64,000 nucleotides of DNA, from contig CAYLUS010000005.1 in assembly GCA_964386975.1 (NCBI GenBank), positions 10,033-74,032 on the forward strand. Direction: 5' to 3'. Shown here piece after piece: positions 53,718 to 62,784 of the stretch. Under the pieces are notes generated by a model. That model was not told the DNA's origin. It saw nothing but the letters and a program-made list of their open reading frames with translations, and did not search any database. The number at the start of each line of letters is the position of its first letter. The first letter of the stretch is position 1. Both the position numbers and the translations under genes were made by a program. The DNA comes from UBA6136 sp964386975. GTDB taxonomy: Bacteria; Pseudomonadota; Gammaproteobacteria; Methylococcales; Methylococcaceae.

Positions 53718-55082
53718 ATGAAAATTTCAAACCGAATCACTTCGGTGTTTCAACTCGGCTTGCTTCTTCTTTCCTCAATGGCCTCACTCGAGGCTCAGTC
53801 TGCCCAGAACAATTACCTGATGTGGCAGTTTCCAAACAACGTCAGCTACCCCATTTACGTCTATTCTGGAAATGCACAAGTCGGCTATATCTATGGTGCA
53901 ACACAACAGGCTTTTTTCGGCGTCTATGATCCGGCTTCGACCACTGCGAACCGCACGCTTTACTACCAGAGCGGCACAACATGGTATGGCTGCACACTGG
54001 CCATTCAAAATGGCAGCGTGAGTGCCAGCAGTTCCACGTGCCCAGGGGCTGTCATTAATCCGCCTGTGAATCAAAATGGCGCTCAATCCAACGTCTACAC
54101 TGTTGCATTTGGGGCCTCTGCCTGGCCCACCTCTTCATCAGGTCCAAGCCCCACACCAACCGCACCGAATTACGCGGCGCACCGCAGATGGCATTTTTCC
54201 AACAAAACCAGCTATTACGCGATCAGAATTGGCATGGTTTGTACCCAGAGCGTCAATCCCGATGCAAATAACTGCAATACGGAGGAAAACCTCTTTGAGG
54301 TCTATCAGGGTCAACCCATGACCTTTGTCATTGACGATCCTGTGACCACAGGAACCATGCCGGGACTAACTTCTTATGGGTTCCATGTCTCTGCCTTTAA
54401 GAAGACACAAAATGGAAAGTGGCATTCAACCGGCGGATATGGTGTTGGTCAGCAGCCCTATGCATCTAAGCTAGAGGCGACAACTTTAGCGATACCCTTG
54501 GATTCTAACGGTAACCCGATCCCCAAAGGCCCAACTAATGTTGATCTGTCTCTCGTTGATGGCTACAACTTCAATATCCGACTCTCCCCCACGGCGCCCG
54601 TTATCTGCACATACACCGTTCCCCCGGAAAATTCGAATGTCCTTGGAGCCGGCACCTACGGACCAGGATCCCCTCTCGCGCAACTTAACCTCGGATCCCT
54701 TAAATCGAACTGTAGCCAAAGCTCTCAATTTCCTCCAGGGGCTCAAGGCGCAAACGCCTGGAATCTGTCCGTCAAAAGCAAAACAGGTGCATTTGCTGGC
54801 TGCATGAGTCCCTGTAGTTACGCGACGAAAACCTTTGGGGCATCAAGTAGTGCCGCAAATACATTTTGTTGTACTGGCGCGTATGCCACGCCTTCAAGTT
54901 GTGGTGTGGGATCACCTCCAACCACTCAGGCTGCACCAAACTCAACCTATGTCACAAATTTGGTGCCGCCGGTGTCTCAGAATGCATATCGATTTGCCTA
55001 TGATGATGCTATCGGCGATTTCTCTTGCCCTGCCGAGACTAGCTTTAAAGCAGAGGTATACAACGGCCAAATACCCAATTAG
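53718..55082 (+). CDS. Secreted thaumatin-like protein
   Basis: 454 residues. Signal peptide (FQLGLLLLSSMASLEAQSAQ), then an N-terminal beta-rich segment of about 130 residues, a Ser/Pro linker (SSSGPSPTPTAP), and a thaumatin-like domain. Family features near the C-terminus: VDLSLVDGYNFNIRLSPTAP, GCMSPCSYAT, FCCTGAYATP and AYRFAYDDAIGDFSCP, where the FAYDD segment belongs to the acidic cleft of thaumatins. Multiple paired cysteines suggest disulfides. Thaumatin-like proteins are known mainly from plants and fungi, where some bind or cleave beta-glucans; bacterial ones are few. The GGGGG stretch before ATG serves as ribosome site. Confidence 0.8.
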   Translation: MKISNRITSVFQLGLLLLSSMASLEAQSAQNNYLMWQFPNNVSYPIYVYSGNAQVGYIYGATQQAFFGVYDPASTTANRTLYYQSGTTWYGCTLAIQNGSVSASSSTCPGAVINPPVNQNGAQSNVYTVAFGASAWPTSSSGPSPTPTAPNYAAHRRWHFSNKTSYYAIRIGMVCTQSVNPDANNCNTEENLFEVYQGQPMTFVIDDPVTTGTMPGLTSYGFHVSAFKKTQNGKWHSTGGYGVGQQPYASKLEATTLAIPLDSNGNPIPKGPTNVDLSLVDGYNFNIRLSPTAPVICTYTVPPENSNVLGAGTYGPGSPLAQLNLGSLKSNCSQSSQFPPGAQGANAWNLSVKSKTGAFAGCMSPCSYATKTFGASSSAANTFCCTGAYATPSSCGVGSPPTTQAAPNSTYVTNLVPPVSQNAYRFAYDDAIGDFSCPAETSFKAEVYNGQIPN

Positions 55083-55127
55083 GCATACTCCAGCCGTCTT
55101 AAAAATGGTATGACGCTATTAGATCTC

Positions 55128-55169
55128 GCTCCTGCCAGAGCCCCGCGTTAAGGCACTCAAGGCAGGAGC
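55128..55169. terminator. Long-loop inverted repeat between the thaumatin-like gene and rluB
   Basis: GCTCCTGCC and GGCAGGAGC are perfectly complementary, separated by 24 bases, in the gap between convergent genes. It could end both transcripts. It lacks T-runs on either side. Confidence 0.35.
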
Positions 55170-55242
55170 TGAGCTCTTGATAGAATCCCGAATGGCTATT
55201 TGGTGCGTGTATTTTGCAATCCAGCCCCGGCTTTTAACGTCT

Positions 55243-56118
55243 TTACAAACGCTCTCGACTTCTAAGACGTTTAGATCCTCGCTCAGGTGCGGGTTTTATC
55301 ACGGGCTTTTTAGTCTCACTGTCCCTTTTTTTCGGTGGTGAAGAAAGATCCGAGTCATCTGCCGCCAGACCCACCGATGCCATGAGTAATCTCACCTCAT
55401 CGGGAGGCAGTTCCAGATAAGCCTTTGCCCTTACCCGCGGCGGGAGTTCAATTCCTGCAAAGCGCACCCGCATCAGTCTGCTGACCATCACCCCTTGGCT
55501 TTCCCAGAGCCGTCTGACAATGCGATTACGACCTTCCTTGAGCGTGACATGAAACCAGTGGTTGCTGCCCTCCCCGCCCGCTGACCTCAAGGTTTCAAAA
55601 CGAGCCGGACCATCTTCCAGTTCGACGCCCTCCTGAAGACGCTTCAACATGCCATCATCAATTCGGCCCATTACACGGACCGCATACTCGCGTTCGATCT
55701 CATGGGATGGATGCATCAGCCGGTTTGCGAGTTCACCATTGGTGGTGACGAGCAGCAAACCTTGGGTGTTGATATCCAGTCGGCCAATGGCGATCCAGCG
55801 CCCGCGTTCAGGCTTTGGAAGCTGTGTAAAAATGGTGGTGCGTCCTTCAGGGTCCCGGCGAGTCACCACCTCGCCAGTTGGCTTGTGGTAGATGAGGACC
55901 CGAGTCGCCTCAGGGCCTTGACGCTCCGGGTCAATCTGGCGTCCGTTGACAGTCAGCTTGTCCCCCGGTTGGTAACGATCACCGAGTTTGGCGTAGCGCC
56001 CATTCAGCGTAATTCGCCCATTCGTGATCCAGCCTTCAATTTCTCGACGCGATGCAAATCCAAGGCGTGCCAGCAATTTCTGAAGGCGCTCGCCGCCTGG
56101 GGGTAATTCATCCTTCAT
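55243..56118 (-). CDS. rluB: 23S rRNA pseudouridine synthase RluB
   Basis: 291 residues from the ATG at 56118; that ATG overlaps the end of scpB by 11 bases. N-terminal S4 domain (GERLQKLLARLGFASRREIE, NGRITLNGRYAKLGD) and a catalytic domain with GRLDINTQGLLLVTTNGELA, which carries the catalytic aspartate. A Lys/Arg-rich tail (KKRDSETKKPVIKPAPERG) follows, as in many RluB proteins. It isomerises a uridine in 23S rRNA, in E. coli position 2605. The rluB-scpB-scpA arrangement is common. RluE/RsuA relatives are alternatives, but the neighbours and S4 domain favour RluB. Confidence 0.92.
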   Translation of the reverse strand: MKDELPPGGERLQKLLARLGFASRREIEGWITNGRITLNGRYAKLGDRYQPGDKLTVNGRQIDPERQGPEATRVLIYHKPTGEVVTRRDPEGRTTIFTQLPKPERGRWIAIGRLDINTQGLLLVTTNGELANRLMHPSHEIEREYAVRVMGRIDDGMLKRLQEGVELEDGPARFETLRSAGGEGSNHWFHVTLKEGRNRIVRRLWESQGVMVSRLMRVRFAGIELPPRVRAKAYLELPPDEVRLLMASVGLAADDSDLSSPPKKRDSETKKPVIKPAPERGSKRLRSRERL

Positions 56119-56803
56119 CGGCGATAGTCTCATCGGTCCGCGTTTCATTAAGTGTGATGCCCTGCTGATCCAAGGACTCGGGATCACCCGCAGATGACCC
56201 GGCCTCTGCGATTGCAACCATCTCCGGATCTGCGTGAACTCGCTCTGAATCCTGAGCCAATTCAACCCCGGGATCCTGCGGTAGTAACTGGTCAACAAAG
56301 GTCTGAAGCGGTGGTAAGTCCTGCAAACTGGTCAGGTTAAAGTAGTCCAGAAAATGGCGCGTAGTCGCCAGCAGGGATGGACGACCCGGCACTTCCTTCT
56401 GACCAACCACATGAACCCATTCCCGCTCCAAAAGCGTTTTGATGATGCCGGAACTGACTGCCACGCCACGGATGTCTTCGATCTCGCCCCGTGTTACGGG
56501 TTGGCGATAAGCAATGATCGCCAACGTCTCAAGAAAGGCTCTGGAATAACGCCCGGGGCGCTCTTCGAACAACCTGGAAACCCAGGGAGAAAAGCCTTCC
56601 CGAACTTGAAATCGGTAACCGCTGGCCACTTTTCTCAGATCCAGAGTTCTGGATGCAAAATCCTGTCGAAGCAATTCGAGCGCCGATTCAATCTCCCCGA
56701 CTTCGGGACGTTGTTCTTCGTCAAAGAGGCTCCGAAGGGTCTCCATATCGAGGGGCCGACCTGCGGCCATCAATGCCGCCTCCAAAATCAACTTGAGTTC
56801 CAT
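56108..56803 (-). CDS. scpB: Segregation and condensation protein ScpB
   Basis: 231 residues from the ATG at 56803, four bases past the scpA stop; a TTG at 56824 is possible but less likely. ScpB motifs: LILEAALMAAGRPLDMETLR, VASGYRFQVREGFSPWVSRL, then ALETLAIIAYRQPVTRGEIE-type segment (FLETLAIIAYRQPVTRGEIE) and GRPSLLATTRHFLDYFNL. It dimerises and binds ScpA and SMC/kleisin to form a condensin complex. An acidic tail of about 50 residues is specific to this lineage. It overlaps rluB, so the three genes form an operon. Confidence 0.93.
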   Translation of the reverse strand: MELKLILEAALMAAGRPLDMETLRSLFDEEQRPEVGEIESALELLRQDFASRTLDLRKVASGYRFQVREGFSPWVSRLFEERPGRYSRAFLETLAIIAYRQPVTRGEIEDIRGVAVSSGIIKTLLEREWVHVVGQKEVPGRPSLLATTRHFLDYFNLTSLQDLPPLQTFVDQLLPQDPGVELAQDSERVHADPEMVAIAEAGSSAGDPESLDQQGITLNETRTDETIADEG

Positions 56804-56807
56804 GCCT

Positions 56808-57668
56808 TTAGAGTTCTTGGGCAATCGTTGCGGGACGGACGCTCAACGGGCCCAGTGGCTCATCTTGCAGAATCTCAAGAATCCGTTCCTTGCTCATTTC
56901 CAAAATAGCCAACAAGGAGACGACAACGCCAGCCTTACCCTCGCTGACATCAAAGAGGGCTTCAAAAGGCAGAATCCCCTTGAACTTGAGCTTGTCGAGT
57001 ATGGTTGACATGCGCTCTCGAACCGATAGCGGCTCCCGTGTGATCTGGTGATGCGTGTGCTGATCAGCGCGCTTTAGAACCCCTTGAAAGGCAAGCAGGA
57101 CCTCCCGAAGGTCCACGTCCGGATACACCTTGTTGACGATAATCGCATCGGTATCCGAACTGATCTCATGCACATCCCTTTCACATCGGGTGAGTTCATC
57201 AAGTTCAATTGCCGCCGCCTTGAATTGTTCATATTCCTGCAATCGACGGATTAACTCGGCCCGAGGGTCTTCCTCATCGGCGACCGCCTCCTCCGAACGC
57301 GGCAGCAGCAGCCGCGATTTGATCTCCGTCAGGATGGCCGCCATTAGCAGGTATTCAGCCGCAAGCTCAATCTTCAGTTCGCCCATCATGTCGATGTAGG
57401 CGATGTACTGCCGCGTGATAGAGGCAACCGGGATCTCGACAATGGAAAATCCCTGACGTCGAATCAGGTACAAAAGTAGGTCAAGAGGACCCTCAAAGGT
57501 TTCAAGAAACACCTCGAGGGCATCGGGGGGTATATACAGATCATCCGGTAGGTTGTGAACCGGTGCACCCATGACCCGGGCGAATTCATGAGCCGCCTCG
57601 CCTGCCGAACCCGTATTCCCTACCCCACCCTTGTCACTGCCTTCATGGCCATCGACCTCAGAGGTCAT
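56808..57668 (-). CDS. scpA: Segregation and condensation protein ScpA (kleisin)
   Basis: 286 residues. VFLETFEGPLDLLLYLIRRQ is the ScpA signature, followed by VEIPVASITRQYIAYIDMMG, AAEYLLMAAILTEIKSRLLL and the C-terminal winged-helix part (ILPFEALFDVSEGKAGVVVS). ScpA bridges SMC heads with ScpB. The opening 35 residues are Gly/Asp-rich and not conserved, so the start could be internal. The upstream S2P gene ends 42 bases away. Confidence 0.93.
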   Translation of the reverse strand: MTSEVDGHEGSDKGGVGNTGSAGEAAHEFARVMGAPVHNLPDDLYIPPDALEVFLETFEGPLDLLLYLIRRQGFSIVEIPVASITRQYIAYIDMMGELKIELAAEYLLMAAILTEIKSRLLLPRSEEAVADEEDPRAELIRRLQEYEQFKAAAIELDELTRCERDVHEISSDTDAIIVNKVYPDVDLREVLLAFQGVLKRADQHTHHQITREPLSVRERMSTILDKLKFKGILPFEALFDVSEGKAGVVVSLLAILEMSKERILEILQDEPLGPLSVRPATIAQEL

Positions 57669-57710
57669 GCCATGGGCCCTGAGGTGGCTGGTGTGGTCGT
57701 ATCAAAGCCA

Positions 57711-58370
57711 TCAATGGATTCCAGACAGACTCATGATGAGGCTATTGAGAAGAACAAGCGGGATACGGATGAAAATACCGAGAATCCCCGTGAACATGAG
57801 TGCCATGAGGATATAAAAGCCGTAGGGTTCGATCTGCGCATACTTTTGAGCCGTGTTGTATGGCAGAAGCTCGAGGAGCACGCGTCCACCATCAAGCGGG
57901 GGAATCGGCACCATATTGAAGACGGCGAGCAGGACATTGAACCAGATACCAAACTTGCACATTTCAATGAGCGCCAAGGCGTAGGTCTCGGTTGGCATAA
58001 AGTCAACAAGATTGGCAAGGAGCGCCCAGAAAATCGCCATCAGGACATTAGAGGCGGGCCCTGCCAGCGCCACATAAATGATTGAACGCCGCGGATTCCT
58101 GAGATTGCCGGGATTAACAGGAACCGGTCTCGCCCATCCAAACATGAAGGGAGACCCCATGAGCAGCATCGCGGCGGGTAGAATGATGGTTCCGATCGGA
58201 TCGATATGCGCCAATGGATTTGGGGTCAAGCGCCCCATCCGCTCGGCCGTGTTGTCGCCAAACAACTTGGCAACATAGCCATGGGCGACCTCATGTAGGG
58301 TGATTGCGAAAAGCAATGGCAGGATCTTGAGGATGATCTCCTGCTCGTTCGACAAAAGGGAGGTTTCCAT
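57711..58370 (-). CDS. Site-2 protease family membrane metalloprotease
   Basis: 219 residues with about five membrane spans. The zinc site HEVAHG (His-Glu-x-x-His) lies in the first third, and the third ligand aspartate in NMVPIPPLDGGRVLLELLP. GPASNVLMAIFWALLANLVD fits the short S2P/RseP-like group without PDZ domain. Such proteins cut within membranes, and this subgroup commonly neighbours scpA and tryptophanyl-tRNA synthetase-type genes in many bacteria. Substrate unknown. Confidence 0.9.
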   Translation of the reverse strand: METSLLSNEQEIILKILPLLFAITLHEVAHGYVAKLFGDNTAERMGRLTPNPLAHIDPIGTIILPAAMLLMGSPFMFGWARPVPVNPGNLRNPRRSIIYVALAGPASNVLMAIFWALLANLVDFMPTETYALALIEMCKFGIWFNVLLAVFNMVPIPPLDGGRVLLELLPYNTAQKYAQIEPYGFYILMALMFTGILGIFIRIPLVLLNSLIMSLSGIH

Positions 58371-58402
58371 GCGGTTAATATTGAGATGCTAATACCGTTT
58401 CT

Positions 58403-59023
58403 CTAACGAAGATTGTCGGCAATTCCTCTGCCTTGTCTCACAATCTCCGGTGAAGAACCAGTGAGGTTGATAATGGTCGTCGGTTCATGAACGACCGTTC
58501 CAGACCCGATGACAAGATCCACTTCCCTGTCGATCCGGTCCTTGATGTCCTCAATATCCCCTAGGGCGGCTTCTTCATCCGGAAAGATGAGGGTGCTGCT
58601 GAATAAAGGCTCGTCAAGCTCATCAAGCAACAACCGAAGGAAGGGATTACCAGGCAGTCTGATACCAATCGTCTTTTTCTTTGAGTGTTGTAAACGCTTT
58701 GGAGTTTCCTTGGTCGCTTGAAGAAGGTACGTAAAGTCACCTGGCGACTGGGATTTGATCAGTCGAAAGTTTTCATTGGTAACCTGCGCAAATATCGCGA
58801 CCTGCGCAATGTCCCGGCAGATAAGCGTGAAATTGTGATCTTCACCCAAACGGCGGATCTTTCGGATGCGTTCCAGGCCTTCCCTATTGTCCATTCGACA
58901 GGCCAGGGCGTAGGCTGAATCACTGGGATAGATGATCACTCCTCCACTGCGGAGGATTTCAGCCGCGCGCTTGACATGGCGAGGCTGAGGGTCTTTTGGG
59001 TGAATTTCAAGATACTGGGCCAT
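58403..59023 (-). CDS. L-threonylcarbamoyladenylate synthase-type protein (Sua5/YciO/YrdC family)
   Basis: 206 residues with the YrdC fold. VIIYPSDSAYALACRMDNRE, the KIRRLGEDHNFTLICRDIAQ region (YciO proteins have KRRP in place of KRP), GIRLPGNPFLRLLLDELDEP and a STLIFP segment are present. It closely resembles YciO rather than TsaC; TsaC makes the threonylcarbamoyl-AMP used for t6A tRNA. TsaB, the partner pathway, is encoded 132 bases upstream on the same strand. Confidence 0.9.
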   Translation of the reverse strand: MAQYLEIHPKDPQPRHVKRAAEILRSGGVIIYPSDSAYALACRMDNREGLERIRKIRRLGEDHNFTLICRDIAQVAIFAQVTNENFRLIKSQSPGDFTYLLQATKETPKRLQHSKKKTIGIRLPGNPFLRLLLDELDEPLFSSTLIFPDEEAALGDIEDIKDRIDREVDLVIGSGTVVHEPTTIINLTGSSPEIVRQGRGIADNLR

Positions 59024-59155
59024 GTGGCATTCTACACGGTGGCATAGCGTCGGTCCCGATCCCCTGTAGAGAATGCATTGGGCTAAACGAGAAAAACCTA
59101 CAAATCCCGCGCCTCCAATGACCGTTTTGCCAAAAGAGGCGAAGATCCTTCCATA

Positions 59156-59851
59156 TCACTGACGCTGTCCAGGTTTTTTTGCAACCTCATTGCGGAGGTA
59201 TGAGGGTTGCGCCTGCGATCCTGCAACATCCAAGCCTTGCCTGAACCCCTTAAAGCCTAAGCGCGCAATAGACGCTGCACGAGGAAATCGATCCGGCAGC
59301 ATGTGCGCTGGTAACTGCCCCAAGCGTTCGCCCAATACGTCCCGGTAGGTGCCCCAGCCACTGCCGACACCGGCCTCGAAGGTCATCGAGGGCATGGGAA
59401 CATCAGAGGGGTCAATCACGACTTCCTCGCCCGACAACACCACGTGACCCTGATCGGTTTTATGGTATGCACCCCAATAGACCTGGCCCATGCGGGCATC
59501 AATCGCGGCCAGTGCAGAATCAACGTTCAAGTCACGCATGCCCGCTTCCGCCAATGCGGCAAGGGTTGAGACACCGACTACCCGAAGGTCAAGGCCCAAA
59601 GCTAGGCCCTGAATCACACCGGCGGCGATACGAACTCCCGTAAAGGAGCCGGGCCCTGCCCCAAATGCAAGCCCCTCAAGATCCTGCATGCGCCAATCCG
59701 CCTCGGCAAGCAGGCTCTTGATCATGGGCAATATGAGGTTGTTGTGCTCCCTTGGGGCCACCTGATAACGCTCGATAAGGGAAATACCGTCAAAAAGGGC
59801 CGCCGAGCAGGCCTCGGTTGCGGTATCCAACGCCAGAATCTTGCGCATCAT
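59156..59851 (-). CDS. tsaB: tRNA N6-adenosine threonylcarbamoyltransferase complex subunit TsaB
   Basis: 231 residues. ILALDTATEACSAALFDGIS, the HNNLILPMIKSLLAEADWRM stretch, GLAFGAGPGSFTGVRIAAGV, QGLALGLDLRVVGVSTLAAL and DARMGQVYWGAY are all TsaB hallmarks. It lacks the metal-binding residues of TsaD and serves as its scaffold in t6A formation. It lies four bases after the helicase gene, so they share a transcript. Confidence 0.94.
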   Translation of the reverse strand: MMRKILALDTATEACSAALFDGISLIERYQVAPREHNNLILPMIKSLLAEADWRMQDLEGLAFGAGPGSFTGVRIAAGVIQGLALGLDLRVVGVSTLAALAEAGMRDLNVDSALAAIDARMGQVYWGAYHKTDQGHVVLSGEEVVIDPSDVPMPSMTFEAGVGSGWGTYRDVLGERLGQLPAHMLPDRFPRAASIARLGFKGFRQGLDVAGSQAQPSYLRNEVAKKPGQRQ

Positions 59852-59855
59852 TCGC

Positions 59856-61781
59856 CTACACCTTGTCGGGGTAAAAAAATGCCATCGCCTGATCGGGATC
59901 CCGGGTGAGTGGGATCTGAGGCAAACTCTTCAGAAAAAGTTTGCCGTAGGGCTTTGACATCAGCCGTGGATCACAGAGCATTAATACACCCCGATCCTTG
60001 GCATCTCGAATCAAGCGGCCGACGCCCTGCTTCAAATTAATGATTGCCTCAGGGAGTTGGTGTGCAGAAAAAGGATTAATACCGCGCTGACGAAGACTCT
60101 CCAGCCGTGCAGCGAGAACGGGATCGCCCGGGGCTGCAAAGGGCAGCTTATCGATGATAACCAAAGAAAGCGCCGGACCTTGGACATCGACGCCCTCCCA
60201 AAATGTCTGGGTACCGAGCAGAACTCCGTTCATGGAGGTCTTGAAGGCATCGAGTAATTGAGATTTTGGGCGGTCTCCCTGGACATAGAGCGGGTAACTG
60301 ATCTGTTGTGCCAATAGCTGGCTGGCCAGCTGCAGGGCGGCATGCGAGGTGAACAGCATGAAGGCCCTGCCTCTGCTGGCTTTTAGGATCGGAAGCGCGG
60401 CTGTAACGATGCTCTCGGTATACGTTCGATCGGACGGCTCAGGCAAACCCTGCGGTAAATAAAGGAGGCAGTTTCTCTGGTAGTCGAAGGGGCTTTCCCA
60501 TGATTGGCAGCGGGGTGATATCAGACCCAGCGACCGGTTAAAGTGGTCGAAACGTTGGGCAACAGTGAGGGTCGCCGATGTAAAAATCCAGGCACATGCC
60601 CTATCCGCCCGAAACTTTGAGAATTCCTCAGCAATCTCCAGTGGTGTCCGGCTGAGCAAAAAGCTGTTTTTTCGGGTTTCAAACCAGCGCACCGTCGCCT
60701 CAGAATCGGCCTCAAGGAAGCGACCCATTTGTGCTTCAAGCTCACGGACGCGCCTTTGACACTGCTCAAGTCCTTTGCCCCGCGATGGGTGCCCCTCAAG
60801 TAAGCGGCCAAGATGGCCGAGCTGACGATGCAATTCAGCGAAGGCCTGTTCAAACTGAGGCGAGCGGTCCAAGACGTGCCAAGGTTCACGACGGGACGCT
60901 TCCCCCATGCTGATCCTGACATCATCGGTCAGCCGACCGAGGCGCTCTGCCTCTTCTTGAAGTTCAATCGCTTCCGGTGCCTCACGCACCCTCTCGCTGA
61001 TAAGATCCTGTGAGAGATCGTTAAGCTGCTTGGACGTGATGCTGGTCCCAAGAAACTGTTCGGCCGATCCCATCAACTGGTGTGCCTCATCGATAATGAT
61101 GGCATCGCTCGAGGGAAGCAACTCGCCAAGACCGTCATTCCTGAGCGTCCAGTCCGCCCAGAGCAGATGATGGTTGACCACCACCAAATCTGCCTCCCGC
61201 GCCCGGGTTCGGGCTTTAACCAGAAAACAGTCCGAGTACTTCGGGCAATCGGCGCCGAGGCAATTGTCCGCCGTCGACGTGGCGTAGGCCCAAAGGGGGG
61301 TCTGCTCCGGTACTTCGAACGCCTCTGCGATGTCGCCGCTGATCGTGGTCTTCGCAAATCGACGAATCCCTTCAATGATGCGAGCGTCCCGAAGCCCCTG
61401 CCCAGCGCGAAGCCCTAGGTGATTTTGCGCCCGATAAAGGCAGATATAGTTGCCCCGCCCTTTGAGGAGTGCGGCTCTGAAGGGCTTTCCGAGGGCTTTG
61501 CGAATACTGGGCAGGTCTTTCCTAAAAAGTTGATCCTGTAGCGTTTTGGTCGCTGTTGAGATCACCACTTTCTGCTCCGACAGAATGGCGGGAATGAGGT
61601 ATGCCAATGTCTTGCCCGTCCCCGTTCCGGCCTCGGCAACCAAAACGCCCCTGTCTTGCAGCGTTTCAGCAACTGACCTTGCCATCTCCAGCTGGGGTGG
61701 GCGTGGATTGAATCCGCGCAAGGCAGTCGCTAATAGCCCACCCTCACGAAAGCATTCGTCAACCGTGGACACGTTCACCAT
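59856..61781 (-). CDS. DinG/YoaA-type ATP-dependent DNA helicase
   Basis: 641 residues from the ATG at 61781, which overlaps the preceding gene's stop. Walker A AEAGTGTGKTLAYLIPAILS, the DEAH box IIDEAHQLMG, helicase motifs ISTATKTLQDQL and LFTSHAALQLASQLLA, and C-terminal GTQTFWEGVDVQGPALSLV with QGVGRLIRDAKDRGVLML. Four cysteines around NCLGADCPKYSDCFLVKA mark the iron-sulfur cluster site of XPD-like helicases. YoaA aids replication-damage tolerance; DinG unwinds R-loops. Length fits YoaA better. Confidence 0.9.
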   Translation of the reverse strand: MVNVSTVDECFREGGLLATALRGFNPRPPQLEMARSVAETLQDRGVLVAEAGTGTGKTLAYLIPAILSEQKVVISTATKTLQDQLFRKDLPSIRKALGKPFRAALLKGRGNYICLYRAQNHLGLRAGQGLRDARIIEGIRRFAKTTISGDIAEAFEVPEQTPLWAYATSTADNCLGADCPKYSDCFLVKARTRAREADLVVVNHHLLWADWTLRNDGLGELLPSSDAIIIDEAHQLMGSAEQFLGTSITSKQLNDLSQDLISERVREAPEAIELQEEAERLGRLTDDVRISMGEASRREPWHVLDRSPQFEQAFAELHRQLGHLGRLLEGHPSRGKGLEQCQRRVRELEAQMGRFLEADSEATVRWFETRKNSFLLSRTPLEIAEEFSKFRADRACAWIFTSATLTVAQRFDHFNRSLGLISPRCQSWESPFDYQRNCLLYLPQGLPEPSDRTYTESIVTAALPILKASRGRAFMLFTSHAALQLASQLLAQQISYPLYVQGDRPKSQLLDAFKTSMNGVLLGTQTFWEGVDVQGPALSLVIIDKLPFAAPGDPVLAARLESLRQRGINPFSAHQLPEAIINLKQGVGRLIRDAKDRGVLMLCDPRLMSKPYGKLFLKSLPQIPLTRDPDQAMAFFYPDKV

Positions 61782-62512
61782 CCCTTCTGTGCGGCGTCCA
61801 TGGAGCCCTGATAATTCCCCTGTTGCCGTCGGGCCTCTGCAATCACTTGCCAATTGAGTTTGGTTATCGCTGCATGGCTTTTTGCAAGAAGATTGGACTT
61901 TTTCGCAAGATCCTCGGCCTGACCGGACTGATTCTGCCGCAGTCGCGCCAGGGCAAGCACATGCCAGAGCTCAGGGTTTTTGGGTTGGATACGAATCGCC
62001 CTCTCTAAACTGGTGGCTGCTTCCGCATAGTGTTGGGCGGCCATCTGCGTATCGATTTCCTTTTCCAGCCCGGCAACCGCTGGCGGGGCTTCCAGGGTAA
62101 ATCCACGATGAATCACTGGTGCTACAGGCAGCTTTGGAACGGGCGGCACTTCCGGCGTGATTGTCAGCAGGCGCGGATCGATGGGTAATTCAGCCAAAGG
62201 ATCCGGTTCTGCCTTTACCTCGGATGCATAGGGGTCCTCAAAGGGGTCGGCACCATAGGGCGACGGGACGGCATCCGGTGCCTTCGAGAAATCTTCAGGA
62301 GGGCGCGGTTCTGGATGCGGTAGCGCACTCAAGGGCAAGGGCGCCGTTTCAGCCGGTGACGGAGTTGCTGTCTCAGCCGTCACCAAGGGCTCTGGATCCA
62401 AAGGGACCTGGATCTTTGCTTCAGCGATCGGTTCATGGGTGGAAAGCCCCGCACAGCCGGACACAAGCAGTGAGAGGGTGAGCGCAATGGGAAAAAGGGC
62501 CAGGCGGGTCAT
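61775..62512 (-). CDS. TPR-containing lipoprotein
   Basis: 245 residues from the ATG at 62512. Signal peptide and lipobox LVSGC with Cys20, then a Pro/Glu-rich extended linker of about 110 residues, and a C-terminal TPR-like pair (YAEAATSLERAIRIQPKNPE; LWHVLALARLRQNQSGQAED) ending near the stop. An outer-membrane or periplasmic scaffold is likely. The overlap with the helicase gene is probably translational coupling without functional meaning. Similar small TPR lipoproteins are common near yoaA/tsaB in Gammaproteobacteria. Confidence 0.8.
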   Translation of the reverse strand: MTRLALFPIALTLSLLVSGCAGLSTHEPIAEAKIQVPLDPEPLVTAETATPSPAETAPLPLSALPHPEPRPPEDFSKAPDAVPSPYGADPFEDPYASEVKAEPDPLAELPIDPRLLTITPEVPPVPKLPVAPVIHRGFTLEAPPAVAGLEKEIDTQMAAQHYAEAATSLERAIRIQPKNPELWHVLALARLRQNQSGQAEDLAKKSNLLAKSHAAITKLNWQVIAEARRQQGNYQGSMDAAQKGW

Positions 62513-62784
62513 GAGTCCGATCAGGAGGTGTTCATACGTTGAGGCCCATCCAATTCTACGCATCTCTATTTGATGCGACCCAGCTGAATCCCAGAGCCAA
62601 CGTATGCCGCGATTAATTAACCGCGTTTTTGTGCAAAAAGAGCCTCAACGATTGTTAATCGTGAACTACAAATAAGCTGTCACTCGCTACCCTGAGCCTA
62701 CTTGTCGCGTTGAAACGACGTGGCACGGAATTCAGACTTTTGGATGCCAATCAAGAATCGTTGACCGCTTGGGATTATCAAGAC
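62513..62784. other. Intergenic region upstream of the TPR lipoprotein
   Basis: 272 bases between the lipoprotein start and the 3' end of the protease gene; AT-rich, with an inverted repeat-like GCGATTAATTAACCGC near 62610. The lipoprotein promoter should be here. No gene seen. Confidence 0.35.
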
